In this document: positions 30,540-36,207 of the stretch, one piece after another
Numbering within the stretch: the stretch's first letter is position 1
How the letters are laid out: each line of letters starts with the position of its first letter
From: Terriglobia bacterium
GTDB lineage: Bacteria; Acidobacteriota; Terriglobia; JAIQFV01
DNA length: 36,207 bases
NCBI GenBank assembly: GCA_020072965.1
Contig: JAIQFY010000052.1
Span: 1-36,207, forward strand
Direction of reading: 5' to 3'
Position numbers and translations under genes: made by a program
Notes under the pieces: model-generated
What the model saw: the letters and a program-made list of their open reading frames with translations, nothing else
The model's database searches: none
What the model was told of the DNA's origin: nothing

Positions 30540-32462
30540 ATGAAAGCTGGAATCAGCATCGCTCCGTCGACCCAACCCGCAAAGAAAAGGCACTCCTGGG
30601 AGTTGTTGCCTGACGTCATAGCGCTGATCAAACCCAGACGCGGGATTCTCGCTGTAGGTCTTGTGTTGATGGGCATCAACCGCGTCTCGGGGCTGATTCT
30701 GCCGGCTTCGACAAAGTACCTGATCGACGATGTCATCACCAAGAAACAGATCCAGCTGCTCACGCCCATCGTGCTGATCGTGGCGGGGGCTACGGTCGTG
30801 CAGGGGATCACATCGTTCACGTTGACGCAGTTGCTTTCCAAGTCGGCACAGAAGATGATTGCCGACCTGCGCCGCCAGGTGCAGGCGCACATCGGACGAC
30901 TTCCGGTGTCGTTCTACGACTCCAATAAAACGGGAACGCTCGTATCACGCATCATGAGCGACGTCGAAGGGGTTCGCAATCTCATTGGAACCGGCCTGGT
31001 TGAACTTGTCGGCGGGCTGATGACCGCGGTTTTGGCACTCGTGATCCTGCTGCGTATCAGCGTCACCATGACGGCCGTCGCCTTTGCGGTTTTGTTGGTT
31101 TTCGGAGTCGGGCTGAACAAGGCGTTCAAGACGATTCGGCCGATTTTTAGGGCACGCCCTAAGATCAATGCGGAAGTTACGGGCCGGCTCACGGAGTCGC
31201 TGGGCGGGGTTCGGGTGGTGAAGGGCTACCACGCGGAAGAGCGCGAAGCGAAGGTCTTTGCGTCCGGGGTCCAGCGCCTGCTCGACAACGTACTCAAGAC
31301 ACTGACCGCCACTTCGCTGATGAGCCTCTCGGCAACGGCCCTGATGGGCTTGGTCAGCGCTGTGATTATGCTTCTGGGCGCGCATCGAATCCTCTCCGAC
31401 AGTATGACGCTGGGCACCTTCATCAAATACACGATTTTCCTGGGGATGCTGGTGGCACCCGTCTTTCAGATCGTTGCCATCGGCACTCAGATTACCGAAG
31501 CCATCGCGGGCCTCGAACGAACACGTGAGATCCTGAACGAGAAGCCCGAAGACACCGACCCCCAGCGAACCGTGAACCTCGACCGCATCCGCGGGCAGGT
31601 GTTGTTCGAGCATGTCGGGTTTGCTTACGACTCTGGAAAGCCGGTGTTGATGGACATCAGCTTTGAATCGAAGCCGGGGACAGTGACGGCGCTGGTGGGG
31701 CCCTCGGGCGCAGGCAAATCCACCGTGATCGGGCTCATCGCGGCATTTTATGTGCCGACCGAGGGACGCGCGCTGGTGGACGGGATAGACCTGGCGAAGG
31801 TGCGGCTCGATTCCTACCGCACACAGCTCGGCGTGGTGCTCCAGGAGACGTTTCTCTTCGACGGATCCATTCGCGAAAATGTCTCTTTCGGCCGTCCCGA
31901 GGCGAGGGAGGAAGAGATCCTCGCTGCGTGCCGTATCGCGCGCGTGGATGAATTCGCGGAGACCTTTGAGAAGAAGTACGACACGGTGGTGGGGGAGCGC
32001 GGCGTCAGACTTTCCGGGGGCCAAAAGCAGCGCGTCTCCATGGCCCGGGCCATCCTGGCCGATCCACGGATCCTCATCCTGGATGAAGCCACGTCAAGTC
32101 TGGACTCCGAAGCCGAGGCGCTAATCCAGGAAGGACTGCGCTACCTGATGCAAGGGCGAACCACCTTCGTCATCGCCCACCGCTTATCCACCATCCGCCG
32201 TGCCGACCAGATCCTGGTGATCGAGGCCGGCCGGATCATCGAGCGCGGTACCCACGAATCCCTGTATGCCGCCGGCGGCCGCTATTACGACCTCTATACG
32301 AAACAGCATGGCATGGAGGCTAATCTTTTTCTGTCGCCCGGGGAAGCGGCAGGGGAGACCGATGAGGCCAGTACGAATGCTGAGATCGAGATTCCTTCCG
32401 CCGGACAGAAAGACTCAGCGCTTCCCGAAGCCATCCGCCTGATCCGAGAACGGCGACCGTAA
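30540..32462 (+). CDS. MsbA-like ABC exporter (fused permease and ATPase)
   Basis: A 640-residue half-transporter that should form a homodimer. Six helices lie in residues about 35-320. The nucleotide-binding domain has Walker A GPSGAGKST (387-395), Q-loop VVLQETFLFDGSI (432-444), signature LSGGQKQR (491-498), Walker B ILILDEATSSLD (511-522) and H-loop VIAHRLST (544-551). All are intact. A hydrophilic tail of about 50 residues follows the ATPase domain. The substrate is probably a lipid or drug. It starts 123 bases after the ADOP gene; an aggtgg site precedes the ATG. It cannot simply be the missing ATPase of the ADOP permease, since it already carries its own membrane domain. Confidence 0.92.
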   Translation: MKAGISIAPSTQPAKKRHSWELLPDVIALIKPRRGILAVGLVLMGINRVSGLILPASTKYLIDDVITKKQIQLLTPIVLIVAGATVVQGITSFTLTQLLSKSAQKMIADLRRQVQAHIGRLPVSFYDSNKTGTLVSRIMSDVEGVRNLIGTGLVELVGGLMTAVLALVILLRISVTMTAVAFAVLLVFGVGLNKAFKTIRPIFRARPKINAEVTGRLTESLGGVRVVKGYHAEEREAKVFASGVQRLLDNVLKTLTATSLMSLSATALMGLVSAVIMLLGAHRILSDSMTLGTFIKYTIFLGMLVAPVFQIVAIGTQITEAIAGLERTREILNEKPEDTDPQRTVNLDRIRGQVLFEHVGFAYDSGKPVLMDISFESKPGTVTALVGPSGAGKSTVIGLIAAFYVPTEGRALVDGIDLAKVRLDSYRTQLGVVLQETFLFDGSIRENVSFGRPEAREEEILAACRIARVDEFAETFEKKYDTVVGERGVRLSGGQKQRVSMARAILADPRILILDEATSSLDSEAEALIQEGLRYLMQGRTTFVIAHRLSTIRRADQILVIEAGRIIERGTHESLYAAGGRYYDLYTKQHGMEANLFLSPGEAAGETDEASTNAEIEIPSAGQKDSALPEAIRLIRERRP

Positions 32463-32622
32463 TCTCGGTAGTTAGCCGCAGGAATGGGGACCTAAAATTG
32501 GAACCCTCCGCCACTCCGTCCGATCGAAGCTGACCCGCTCCCAAAGTAAGAAGCGATGTCATGTCAAAATTCTTTAAGAATGTCGTTGCATGACGCTGTC
32601 CTACAACGTATTATGGCGTGAT

Positions 32623-32865
32623 ATGGATAAGCAGACCGTTAGCTTTCGTTTGGATTCCGATAAGGTGAGCACCCTTGACACCTTAGCCGAGGCTCTCGAC
32701 CGCGATCGTAGCTATTTGCTCAATGAGGCGGTGGCTGCCTACCTTAAGGTTCAGGAGTGGCAGATTGAGCAGATCAAGGAAGGCTTGCGACAGGCCAACC
32801 GCGGGAAGCTGGTTGATCACGCGAGAGTCACGAAGATGGCTGCTGGATGGCGGCGACACCGGTGA
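32623..32865 (+). CDS. CopG-type antitoxin
   Basis: An 80-residue ribbon-helix-helix protein: MDKQTVSFRLDSDKVSTLDT (strand and first helix), AEALDRDRSYLLNEAVAAYL (second helix), then a basic C-terminal part (LRQANRGKLVDHARVTKMAA). The strand VSFRL would contact DNA as a dimer. ATG 32623 is chosen over an upstream ATG at 32590. It overlaps the toxin gene by 19 bases, which supports coupling. It should repress its own operon and bind the toxin with its C-terminal half. Confidence 0.82.
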   Translation: MDKQTVSFRLDSDKVSTLDTLAEALDRDRSYLLNEAVAAYLKVQEWQIEQIKEGLRQANRGKLVDHARVTKMAAGWRRHR

Positions 32866-33146
32866 AGGTGCGCTGGACGTCTTTGGCGGTCGGACACCTG
32901 AAGTGCACCCATGAGTATGTTGCTGCGGAAAGCCCGATCTCGGCGGATAAAGTGATCCAACGCATTCTCACCGCCGTCACGGTATTGGAAGAACACCCTA
33001 GCCTCGGCCGTTCAGGCCGCGTTGAGGGAACCCGTGAACTCATCATTGCCGGTACACCCTTTATTGTTCCCTACCGCATTCGGCGGGACCAAGTCGAGGT
33101 TCTCGCGGTGCTACATTCGGCGCGGCGCTCGCCGGAGACATTTTAA
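32847..33146 (+). CDS. ParE/RelE-type toxin
   Basis: A 99-residue RelE/ParE-superfamily toxin: KVRWTSLAVGHLKCTHEYVA, then RILTAVTVLEEHPSLGRSGR, VEGTRELIIAGTPFIVPYRI and VEVLAVLHSARRSPETF. The closing HSAR with the preceding FIVPYR strand is typical of ParE rather than RelE, so gyrase may be the target. ATG 32847 overlaps the antitoxin gene; a GTG at 32862 with a 4-base overlap of the antitoxin stop is an equally good start. No catalytic motif is visibly lost. Confidence 0.85.
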   Translation: MAATPVKVRWTSLAVGHLKCTHEYVAAESPISADKVIQRILTAVTVLEEHPSLGRSGRVEGTRELIIAGTPFIVPYRIRRDQVEVLAVLHSARRSPETF

Positions 33147-33147
33147 G

Positions 33148-33182
33148 TGAAGACTGTCCCCGTTGCGGGGGGACAGTCTTCA
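33148..33182. terminator. Bidirectional terminator
   Basis: A perfect 14-bp stem, TGAAGACTGTCCCC (33148-33161) with GGGGACAGTCTTCA (33169-33182), and a 7-base loop sit between the convergent toxin and Spy-like genes. The A-rich and T-rich ends suit termination from either side. The strongest hairpin in the window. Confidence 0.85.
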
Positions 33183-33187
33183 TGACT

Positions 33188-33745
33188 TCAAAGCGCGGGT
33201 GGAGGAGCAGCAGGTGGCGCAGGGGGCCCAAATCCTCGCCCGCCACGGTTCGGTGCGATGCCCGGCTGGTCTCGAAGCTGTTTCCACTGATCGACCGTGA
33301 GAACGCGGCGGATCGCGAGGAGCATCTGGGCATTTGACTTTTCAAGGTTTGCTCTCGCCTGGGCGACCTTGTCGATCTGAGCGAACACTTGCGATTCGTC
33401 CGGCTGGTCCGCTTCAACGAGCGGCTCGAGGATCGCTTCCTGCTTGTCGAGCGCGGCATGCAGATCGATGAGCTGAAGGCGCTGATCTTGAAAAATCTTT
33501 TCGATTCTCTGGATCTGGTCATCTCGGACGCCTAACTTCTGCATCAGCTCGGAGTTTTTCCACCATTTTCCCGGGCCTCGCAGACCCATGGCGGATGCAG
33601 GCCCAGCCGACCGGCGCATCATCGGTGGAGGCATAGTTTTGGCGGCCGGCGCCTGGGCAGGCGGAGGGGTCTCCTGGGCAAGGGCCAACCCTCCGATGGG
33701 GAGAATAAAGATCATAACGGCGAACAGGATGATTGATTTTTTCAT
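33188..33745 (-). CDS. Spy/CpxP-like periplasmic protein
   Basis: A 185-residue exported protein with a Sec signal peptide (MKKSIILFAVMIFILPIGGL then ALA, cleavage near residue 23). A Pro/Met-rich linker (about 26-55) leads to a helical core: NSELMQKLGVRDDQIQRIEK, then IFQDQRLQLIDLHAALDKQE, DESQVFAQIDKVAQARANLE and LLAIRRVLTVDQWKQLRD. LTVDQWKQL matches the LTxxQ motif of Spy/CpxP proteins, which act as periplasmic chaperones or stress sensors. The C-terminus is Pro/Ala/Gly-rich. Few His or Cys residues occur, so metal binding of the CnrX type is not supported. It follows the anti-sigma gene and has its own aaggag site. Confidence 0.82.
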   Translation of the reverse strand: MKKSIILFAVMIFILPIGGLALAQETPPPAQAPAAKTMPPPMMRRSAGPASAMGLRGPGKWWKNSELMQKLGVRDDQIQRIEKIFQDQRLQLIDLHAALDKQEAILEPLVEADQPDESQVFAQIDKVAQARANLEKSNAQMLLAIRRVLTVDQWKQLRDQPGIAPNRGGRGFGPPAPPAAPPPAL

Positions 33746-33746
33746 T

Positions 33747-34244
33747 TCACTGGACTCCTTCTCTTGATGTGTTCTTTGATGGGTGACTGCTTTTTCGGTT
33801 TAAGATCTCATTTCTCTCTTCGGCGATCAGCACCGCGGGGGCTAAGGCCTCGGGGTACTCCCGGGCAATGTCCCCTTGAACCTCCTGCAACAGGATTTCG
33901 TCTGCCGCCTCGGTTGTGCCATACCGAGGAATCCTTGAAGTGCGCATCATGAGCAGGGAAGCCACCAGCACTACAAGCATTGCCGTCGCCCATACCCAGG
34001 AGGCTGAAGGGAACCAGGATTTCACCGAGAGACGTTCCCGGATGGCAAACTGCTGCCTTCTCCAGAAACTGTCATCCCGTTGAGCCAGGGCGTGGACCGA
34101 ATCGTGAAAACCGGCGAGTGTCGCCCGCACGCGCTCCACTTCGAAACGGCAAACATCGCAGGCCTCGAGATGGAGCTTCACGCCCTCCTCATTTGTGCCG
34201 GAGACCCATTCGGTGACTTGATCCCGGCTGAGATGGTTACTCAT
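33747..34244 (-). CDS. ZAS-type anti-sigma factor
   Basis: A 165-residue inner-membrane anti-sigma factor. The cytoplasmic part (1-80) has the zinc-binding HLEACDVC motif (His25, Cys29, Cys32) that holds ECF sigma factors. A single helix spans about 82-101 (SWVWATAMLVVLVASLLMM). The periplasmic tail (102-165) is helical and charged. ATG 34244 follows ggagcc and overlaps the sigma stop by 8 bases (ATGAGTAA), so sigma and anti-sigma are made in step. It likely binds the ECF sigma factor encoded just before it and releases it on envelope stress. Confidence 0.85.
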   Translation of the reverse strand: MSNHLSRDQVTEWVSGTNEEGVKLHLEACDVCRFEVERVRATLAGFHDSVHALAQRDDSFWRRQQFAIRERLSVKSWFPSASWVWATAMLVVLVASLLMMRTSRIPRYGTTEAADEILLQEVQGDIAREYPEALAPAVLIAEERNEILNRKSSHPSKNTSREGVQ

Positions 34245-34833
34245 CTTTGGCTCCTTCCTGAAGTCGCTGCCGGACAGCGCTGACAGCACGGAACAAATGG
34301 GCCTTGACCGTTCCCACTTTCAGGGACGTCGACTCAGCGATTTCTCCGAGGCTCATCTCCTCAACAAAGCGAAGGATGAAGACCGCGCGCTGTCGGGGGG
34401 GAAGCAGTTCGACGGTATCCCAAACTTTGGCAATTCCCTCCTTTGCCAGTAGCATCTGCTCTGGAGAGGCATGAGGGTCGGGCAGCTTTTCCCCAGCTTC
34501 GGCAACCTCGCTTGGACCAGAAAACACGTTGTGCCAGAATTGTCGAAAGCGGCTTCGTCGATGATCCCGAGCCAGGTTTATTGCGATCTTGAAGAGCCAG
34601 ACACCCGCACTCGCCTCACCTCTGAAAGAAGCACGATTCTGGTAGGCCCTCAGAAAGCATTCTTGAGTCAAGATCTCTGCTGCATCGACATCGCGGACCA
34701 TGCCGAGCAGAACCCGGTAGATACGGCGCTGATGGTTTCGTACCAGGAGGTCGAAGTCATCAAGTTCTGCCATACCGATGCATGCCCTCTCTTGAACCGT
34801 GCTCAAAACGACCCCCTCTTCATTCTGCCCCAT
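34237..34833 (-). CDS. ECF RNA polymerase sigma factor
   Basis: A 198-residue ECF (sigma70 group 4) factor. Region 2 covers about 22-95 (LLVRNHQRRIYRVLLGMVRD, then DAAEILTQECFLRAYQNRAS and VWLFKIAINLARDHRR), binding the -10 box. Region 4 covers about 130-190 (LLPPRQRAVFILRFVEEMSL, GEIAESTSLKVGTVKAHLFR), with the helix-turn-helix for the -35 box. The linker (about 97-128) is Pro/Glu-rich. A gggagaagat site sits just before ATG 34833. It heads a sigma/anti-sigma/Spy operon and may drive its own promoter. Confidence 0.92.
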   Translation of the reverse strand: MGQNEEGVVLSTVQERACIGMAELDDFDLLVRNHQRRIYRVLLGMVRDVDAAEILTQECFLRAYQNRASFRGEASAGVWLFKIAINLARDHRRSRFRQFWHNVFSGPSEVAEAGEKLPDPHASPEQMLLAKEGIAKVWDTVELLPPRQRAVFILRFVEEMSLGEIAESTSLKVGTVKAHLFRAVSAVRQRLQEGAKDE

Positions 34834-34854
34834 ATCTTCTCCCTGTTTGATAAA

Positions 34855-34881
34855 GACGAATCAGACCAGGAAAGGATTACA
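34855..34881 (-). promoter_or_regulatory. Candidate ECF-type promoter for sigma operon
   Basis: On the minus strand, TGTAAT (34876-34881), 17 bases, CGTC (34855-34858) matches the general form of ECF promoters (TGtAAC, N16-17, CGtC). The predicted start is about 15 bases upstream of the sigma ATG. This would make the operon self-activating. It rests on one match by eye. Confidence 0.45.
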
Positions 34882-35099
34882 CGGTACCCTGGCTGTCTGT
34901 ATATTGAAAATTTGACTTATATGAGGTGGGATGCAAGGTCGGTGAGCGAAAATAGGGAAGACGGCCCAAGGCTTGAAGACCAGAGTGGGTCATTAGCTCG
35001 CTCGGTTCGCTGTCATGTACATCGGTGGGCGCTTCAGGTAGAATAACAATAGTGATGTGCGATCGGGTCACCCAAACCCGTGCGAAGGAGGACTTCCCA

Positions 35100-35366
35100 A
35101 TGACTTTCACTTTTGTACTAGCAATCGCGGCGGGGCTGGTGTCCTGGCTCGCCGTGGGCTATGCCATCTGGCAATGGGGCCCGGGCCTGAGGAAACGCTC
35201 TGTGAAGTGCCCCACGTTAAAGAAAAAAGCCAAAGTTCTTGCAGACCAGAGGGAGGCGGATTTCGTGTGTTCTTATGCCGGACTGAAGATGACCGATGTC
35301 CAGTATTGCTCTCTGCTCAATGGGCCTCCACTGACGTGTGATAAAGCATGCCTCCAGCACCTCTAG
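35100..35366 (+). CDS. Small membrane-anchored Cys-rich protein, 88 aa
   Basis: The function is unknown. The protein starts MTFTFVLAIAAGLVSWLAVG, one N-terminal helix (about 3-26), then a basic hinge (GLRKRSVKCP) and a small domain with five cysteines: KCPTLKKKAKV, ADFVCSYAGLK, QYCSLLNG and PLTCDKACLQHL. The CxxxC at the end and the spaced Cys residues suggest a metal or disulfide site. A very good gaaggagg site precedes the ATG. Topology is probably N-out or N-in anchor with the Cys domain in the cytoplasm; the RKR after the helix favours a cytoplasmic Cys domain. Confidence 0.6.
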   Translation: MTFTFVLAIAAGLVSWLAVGYAIWQWGPGLRKRSVKCPTLKKKAKVLADQREADFVCSYAGLKMTDVQYCSLLNGPPLTCDKACLQHL

Positions 35367-35494
35367 GACATGCGTCGGTCACACAGGGAGCAGGTCGCTG
35401 ACTCTCGCCGCGACGGCCGATATCCCTGCCTCGGGCCAGCTGACTTCTGGCAATAATCTCAGTTTTGGCCGGAAACAGAGGATTGGGCGCAACA

Positions 35495-35740
35495 ATGATG
35501 ATCGTGCAAGTGGATTGCTATTCGGGCTTCAAGGCAGACGAGCGGCCACTCCGCTTTCAGCTGGGCGAGCGTTGGTTGACGGTGGAAGAAGTGATGGACC
35601 GGTGGTATGACCCGGATGCGATCTACTTCCGGATTCGAGCCGGGGACGGAGACCTCTACATCCTTCGCCACTCCGAGAAGGACGACATATGGACGCTTGA
35701 ATCGTTTCGCAAGGGGGAACCCCCTGGCCCGATGATATGA
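35495..35740 (+). CDS. Conserved small hypothetical protein, 81 aa
   Basis: An 81-residue cytoplasmic protein: MMIVQVDCYSGFKADERPLR, then FQLGERWLTVEEVMDRWYDP, YFRIRAGDGDLYILRHSEKD and WTLESFRK. The pattern CYSGxKADERP...F and the R-x-R-A-x-D-G-x-x-Y-I-L-R-H stretch occur, from memory, in a family of short hypothetical proteins in many bacteria. It looks like a small beta barrel. No function is known. There are two adjacent ATG codons and a weak ribosome site. Confidence 0.65.
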   Translation: MMIVQVDCYSGFKADERPLRFQLGERWLTVEEVMDRWYDPDAIYFRIRAGDGDLYILRHSEKDDIWTLESFRKGEPPGPMI

Positions 35741-35872
35741 TCATCTCGAATGCCCGATTTTCCTCACGTGGTGTGCAAACGTGACGGCCAGATAACTGAG
35801 CCATTCCCCCAGGGTGGCGCTAATCCTTGCACACGCTAATGGGTTGATGAGTGGTTGCAGGGAGGGTGACAG

Positions 35873-36100
35873 GTGAAGGATTTTTGGCGCGGTGTCTTTG
35901 GTGGCATCGCCCTGATGGGGATGCGGGATGTCGCCCTGGATGACCTTCAGGATGAAGAACCCTGGTTGTTTGACGAACCAGATTTCAATAATGAGCTGCG
36001 ATGTTTGTTGTGTGGATACCATGAATCCGAGTGTCTATGTTTTGATCTTGATCCTCTCGGGCAGAGGGTGGAGTGGACCCCAAAACTGAGACATGGATAA
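35873..36100 (+). CDS. Small Cys-motif protein, 3' end replaced by IS element
   Basis: The start is GTG 35873, following a gggagg site. The product begins MKDFWRGVFGGIALMGMRDV and carries the acidic stretch LDDLQDEEPWLFDEPDFNN, then CLLCGYHESECLCFDLDP. The four cysteines in C-x2-C-x6-C-x-C may bind zinc. The last eight codons (WTPKLRHG) are read from DNA that looks like the left end of an IS3-family element beginning at about 36072-36075, so the original C-terminus is probably lost. Function unknown. Confidence 0.55.
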   Translation: MKDFWRGVFGGIALMGMRDVALDDLQDEEPWLFDEPDFNNELRCLLCGYHESECLCFDLDPLGQRVEWTPKLRHG

Positions 36101-36207
36101 TAGGGACGGTGCTCACAAAGGAGAGCCATGTCCCAGACGAAGAAAAGGCGAGTTTTCAGTCGAGAGTTTAAAAGGCTCGCAGTGGATCGGATGCTGGCGG
36201 GAGAAGG
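36074..36207 (+). mobile_element. IS3-family insertion sequence, left end (partial)
   Basis: TGGACCCCAAAACTGAGACA at 36074-36093 resembles left inverted repeats of IS3-family elements, which commonly hold a TGxACCCCAAAA core. A transposase OrfA start follows 54 bases downstream. The rest of the element lies beyond the window, so the right end and target duplication cannot be seen. Confidence 0.7.
36128..36207 (+). CDS. IS3-family transposase OrfA (partial)
   Basis: Only the first 26 residues are inside the window: MSQTKKRRVFSREFKRLAVD then RMLAGE. This is the first part of the helix-turn-helix of IS3/IS911-type OrfA proteins, which bind the IS ends. An aaaggagagcc site precedes the ATG. OrfB, the DDE catalytic part, would follow beyond the window, normally reached by a -1 frameshift. 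Confidence 0.85.
   Translation, partial: MSQTKKRRVFSREFKRLAVDRMLAGE

Noticed and set aside
27948-32462. The ADOP permease and MsbA-like exporter as one transporter
   Set aside because: The exporter already has its own membrane and ATPase domains, and ADOP permeases need a stand-alone MacB-type ATPase; the proximity alone is not enough.
33188-33745. Spy-like protein as a metal sensor of the CnrX type
   Set aside because: Only isolated His and Met residues occur; there is no clustered metal site, so only the general Spy/CpxP assignment is kept.
26461-36116. A 13-base match (GGACGGTGCTCAC) between 26461-26473 and 36104-36116
   Set aside because: In a window of this size about this number of chance 13-base matches is expected, and the flanks do not match.
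1-36207. CRISPR array, phage module or defence island
   Set aside because: No regularly spaced direct repeats with unique spacers, no cas, phage structural or restriction genes are visible; the palindrome arrays differ in sequence from unit to unit.

Overview
This window looks like a chromosomal piece of an uncultured or little-studied member of the Acidobacteriota. The best clue is the 822-residue orphan ABC permease at 27948-30416, which has the layout of the acidobacterial duplicated orphan permeases (ADOP). Fairly high GC, wide spacing between genes and many small secreted or membrane proteins of unknown role also fit. Most genes are metabolic or stress-related, with accessory traits scattered among them. 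I see no rRNA, tRNA, CRISPR array or phage module.

Layout. 1-5550: a repeat-rich left edge, a secreted protein, an ATC-hydrolase-family protein, a lipoprotein, a CsaA-like tRNA-binding protein, an ICMT-type methyltransferase, a monoacylglycerol-lipase-like hydrolase and a 565-base hairpin-rich gap. 5549-8493: a 54-residue membrane protein (found by reading the sequence), a 501-residue exported protein on the minus strand, a Phd/PIN toxin-antitoxin pair with a readable promoter/operator, and an OsmC-like protein. 8773-16960: a lactate oxidation locus, lutA-lutB-lutC, lactate permease, and a 971-residue FAD/Fe-S D-lactate dehydrogenase, the same gene content as the lld/dld-II locus of Shewanella. 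16961-20925: a second palindrome-rich gap, a divergent glycosyltransferase/methyltransferase pair, a YdeI-like protein and a frameshifted VOC gene. 20965-27561, all on the minus strand: an MFS exporter translationally coupled to a cytidylate-kinase-like gene, a DUF488 protein, an in-frame fetA/fetB deletion remnant, a two-TM ion channel, a UBP-type zinc finger and 3-methyladenine DNA glycosylase. 27948-33146: the ADOP permease, an MsbA-like ABC exporter and a CopG/ParE toxin-antitoxin pair. 33188-34833: an ECF sigma factor, a ZAS anti-sigma factor and a Spy/CpxP-like protein in one minus-strand operon. 35100-36207: three small conserved or Cys-rich proteins, the last cut by the left end of an IS3-family element that runs off the window.

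How the genes work together. The lactate block is the clearest pathway: uptake by LctP, oxidation of L-lactate by LutABC and of D-lactate by the FAD/Fe-S dehydrogenase, feeding pyruvate and the quinone pool. The sigma/anti-sigma/Spy operon is probably an envelope-stress module. The two toxin-antitoxin pairs, the IS element and the deletion and frameshift remnants mark a region that has been rearranged.

The least explained signal is non-coding. There are at least three families of palindromic elements: a 117-bp compound element made of two inverted REP-like units (2031-2147), and two arrays of 14-24 bp near-perfect palindromes with A/T centres (5089-5367 and 17316-17496). In addition, a pair of gene-leader elements share both ends (2812-3004 and 5392-5536).
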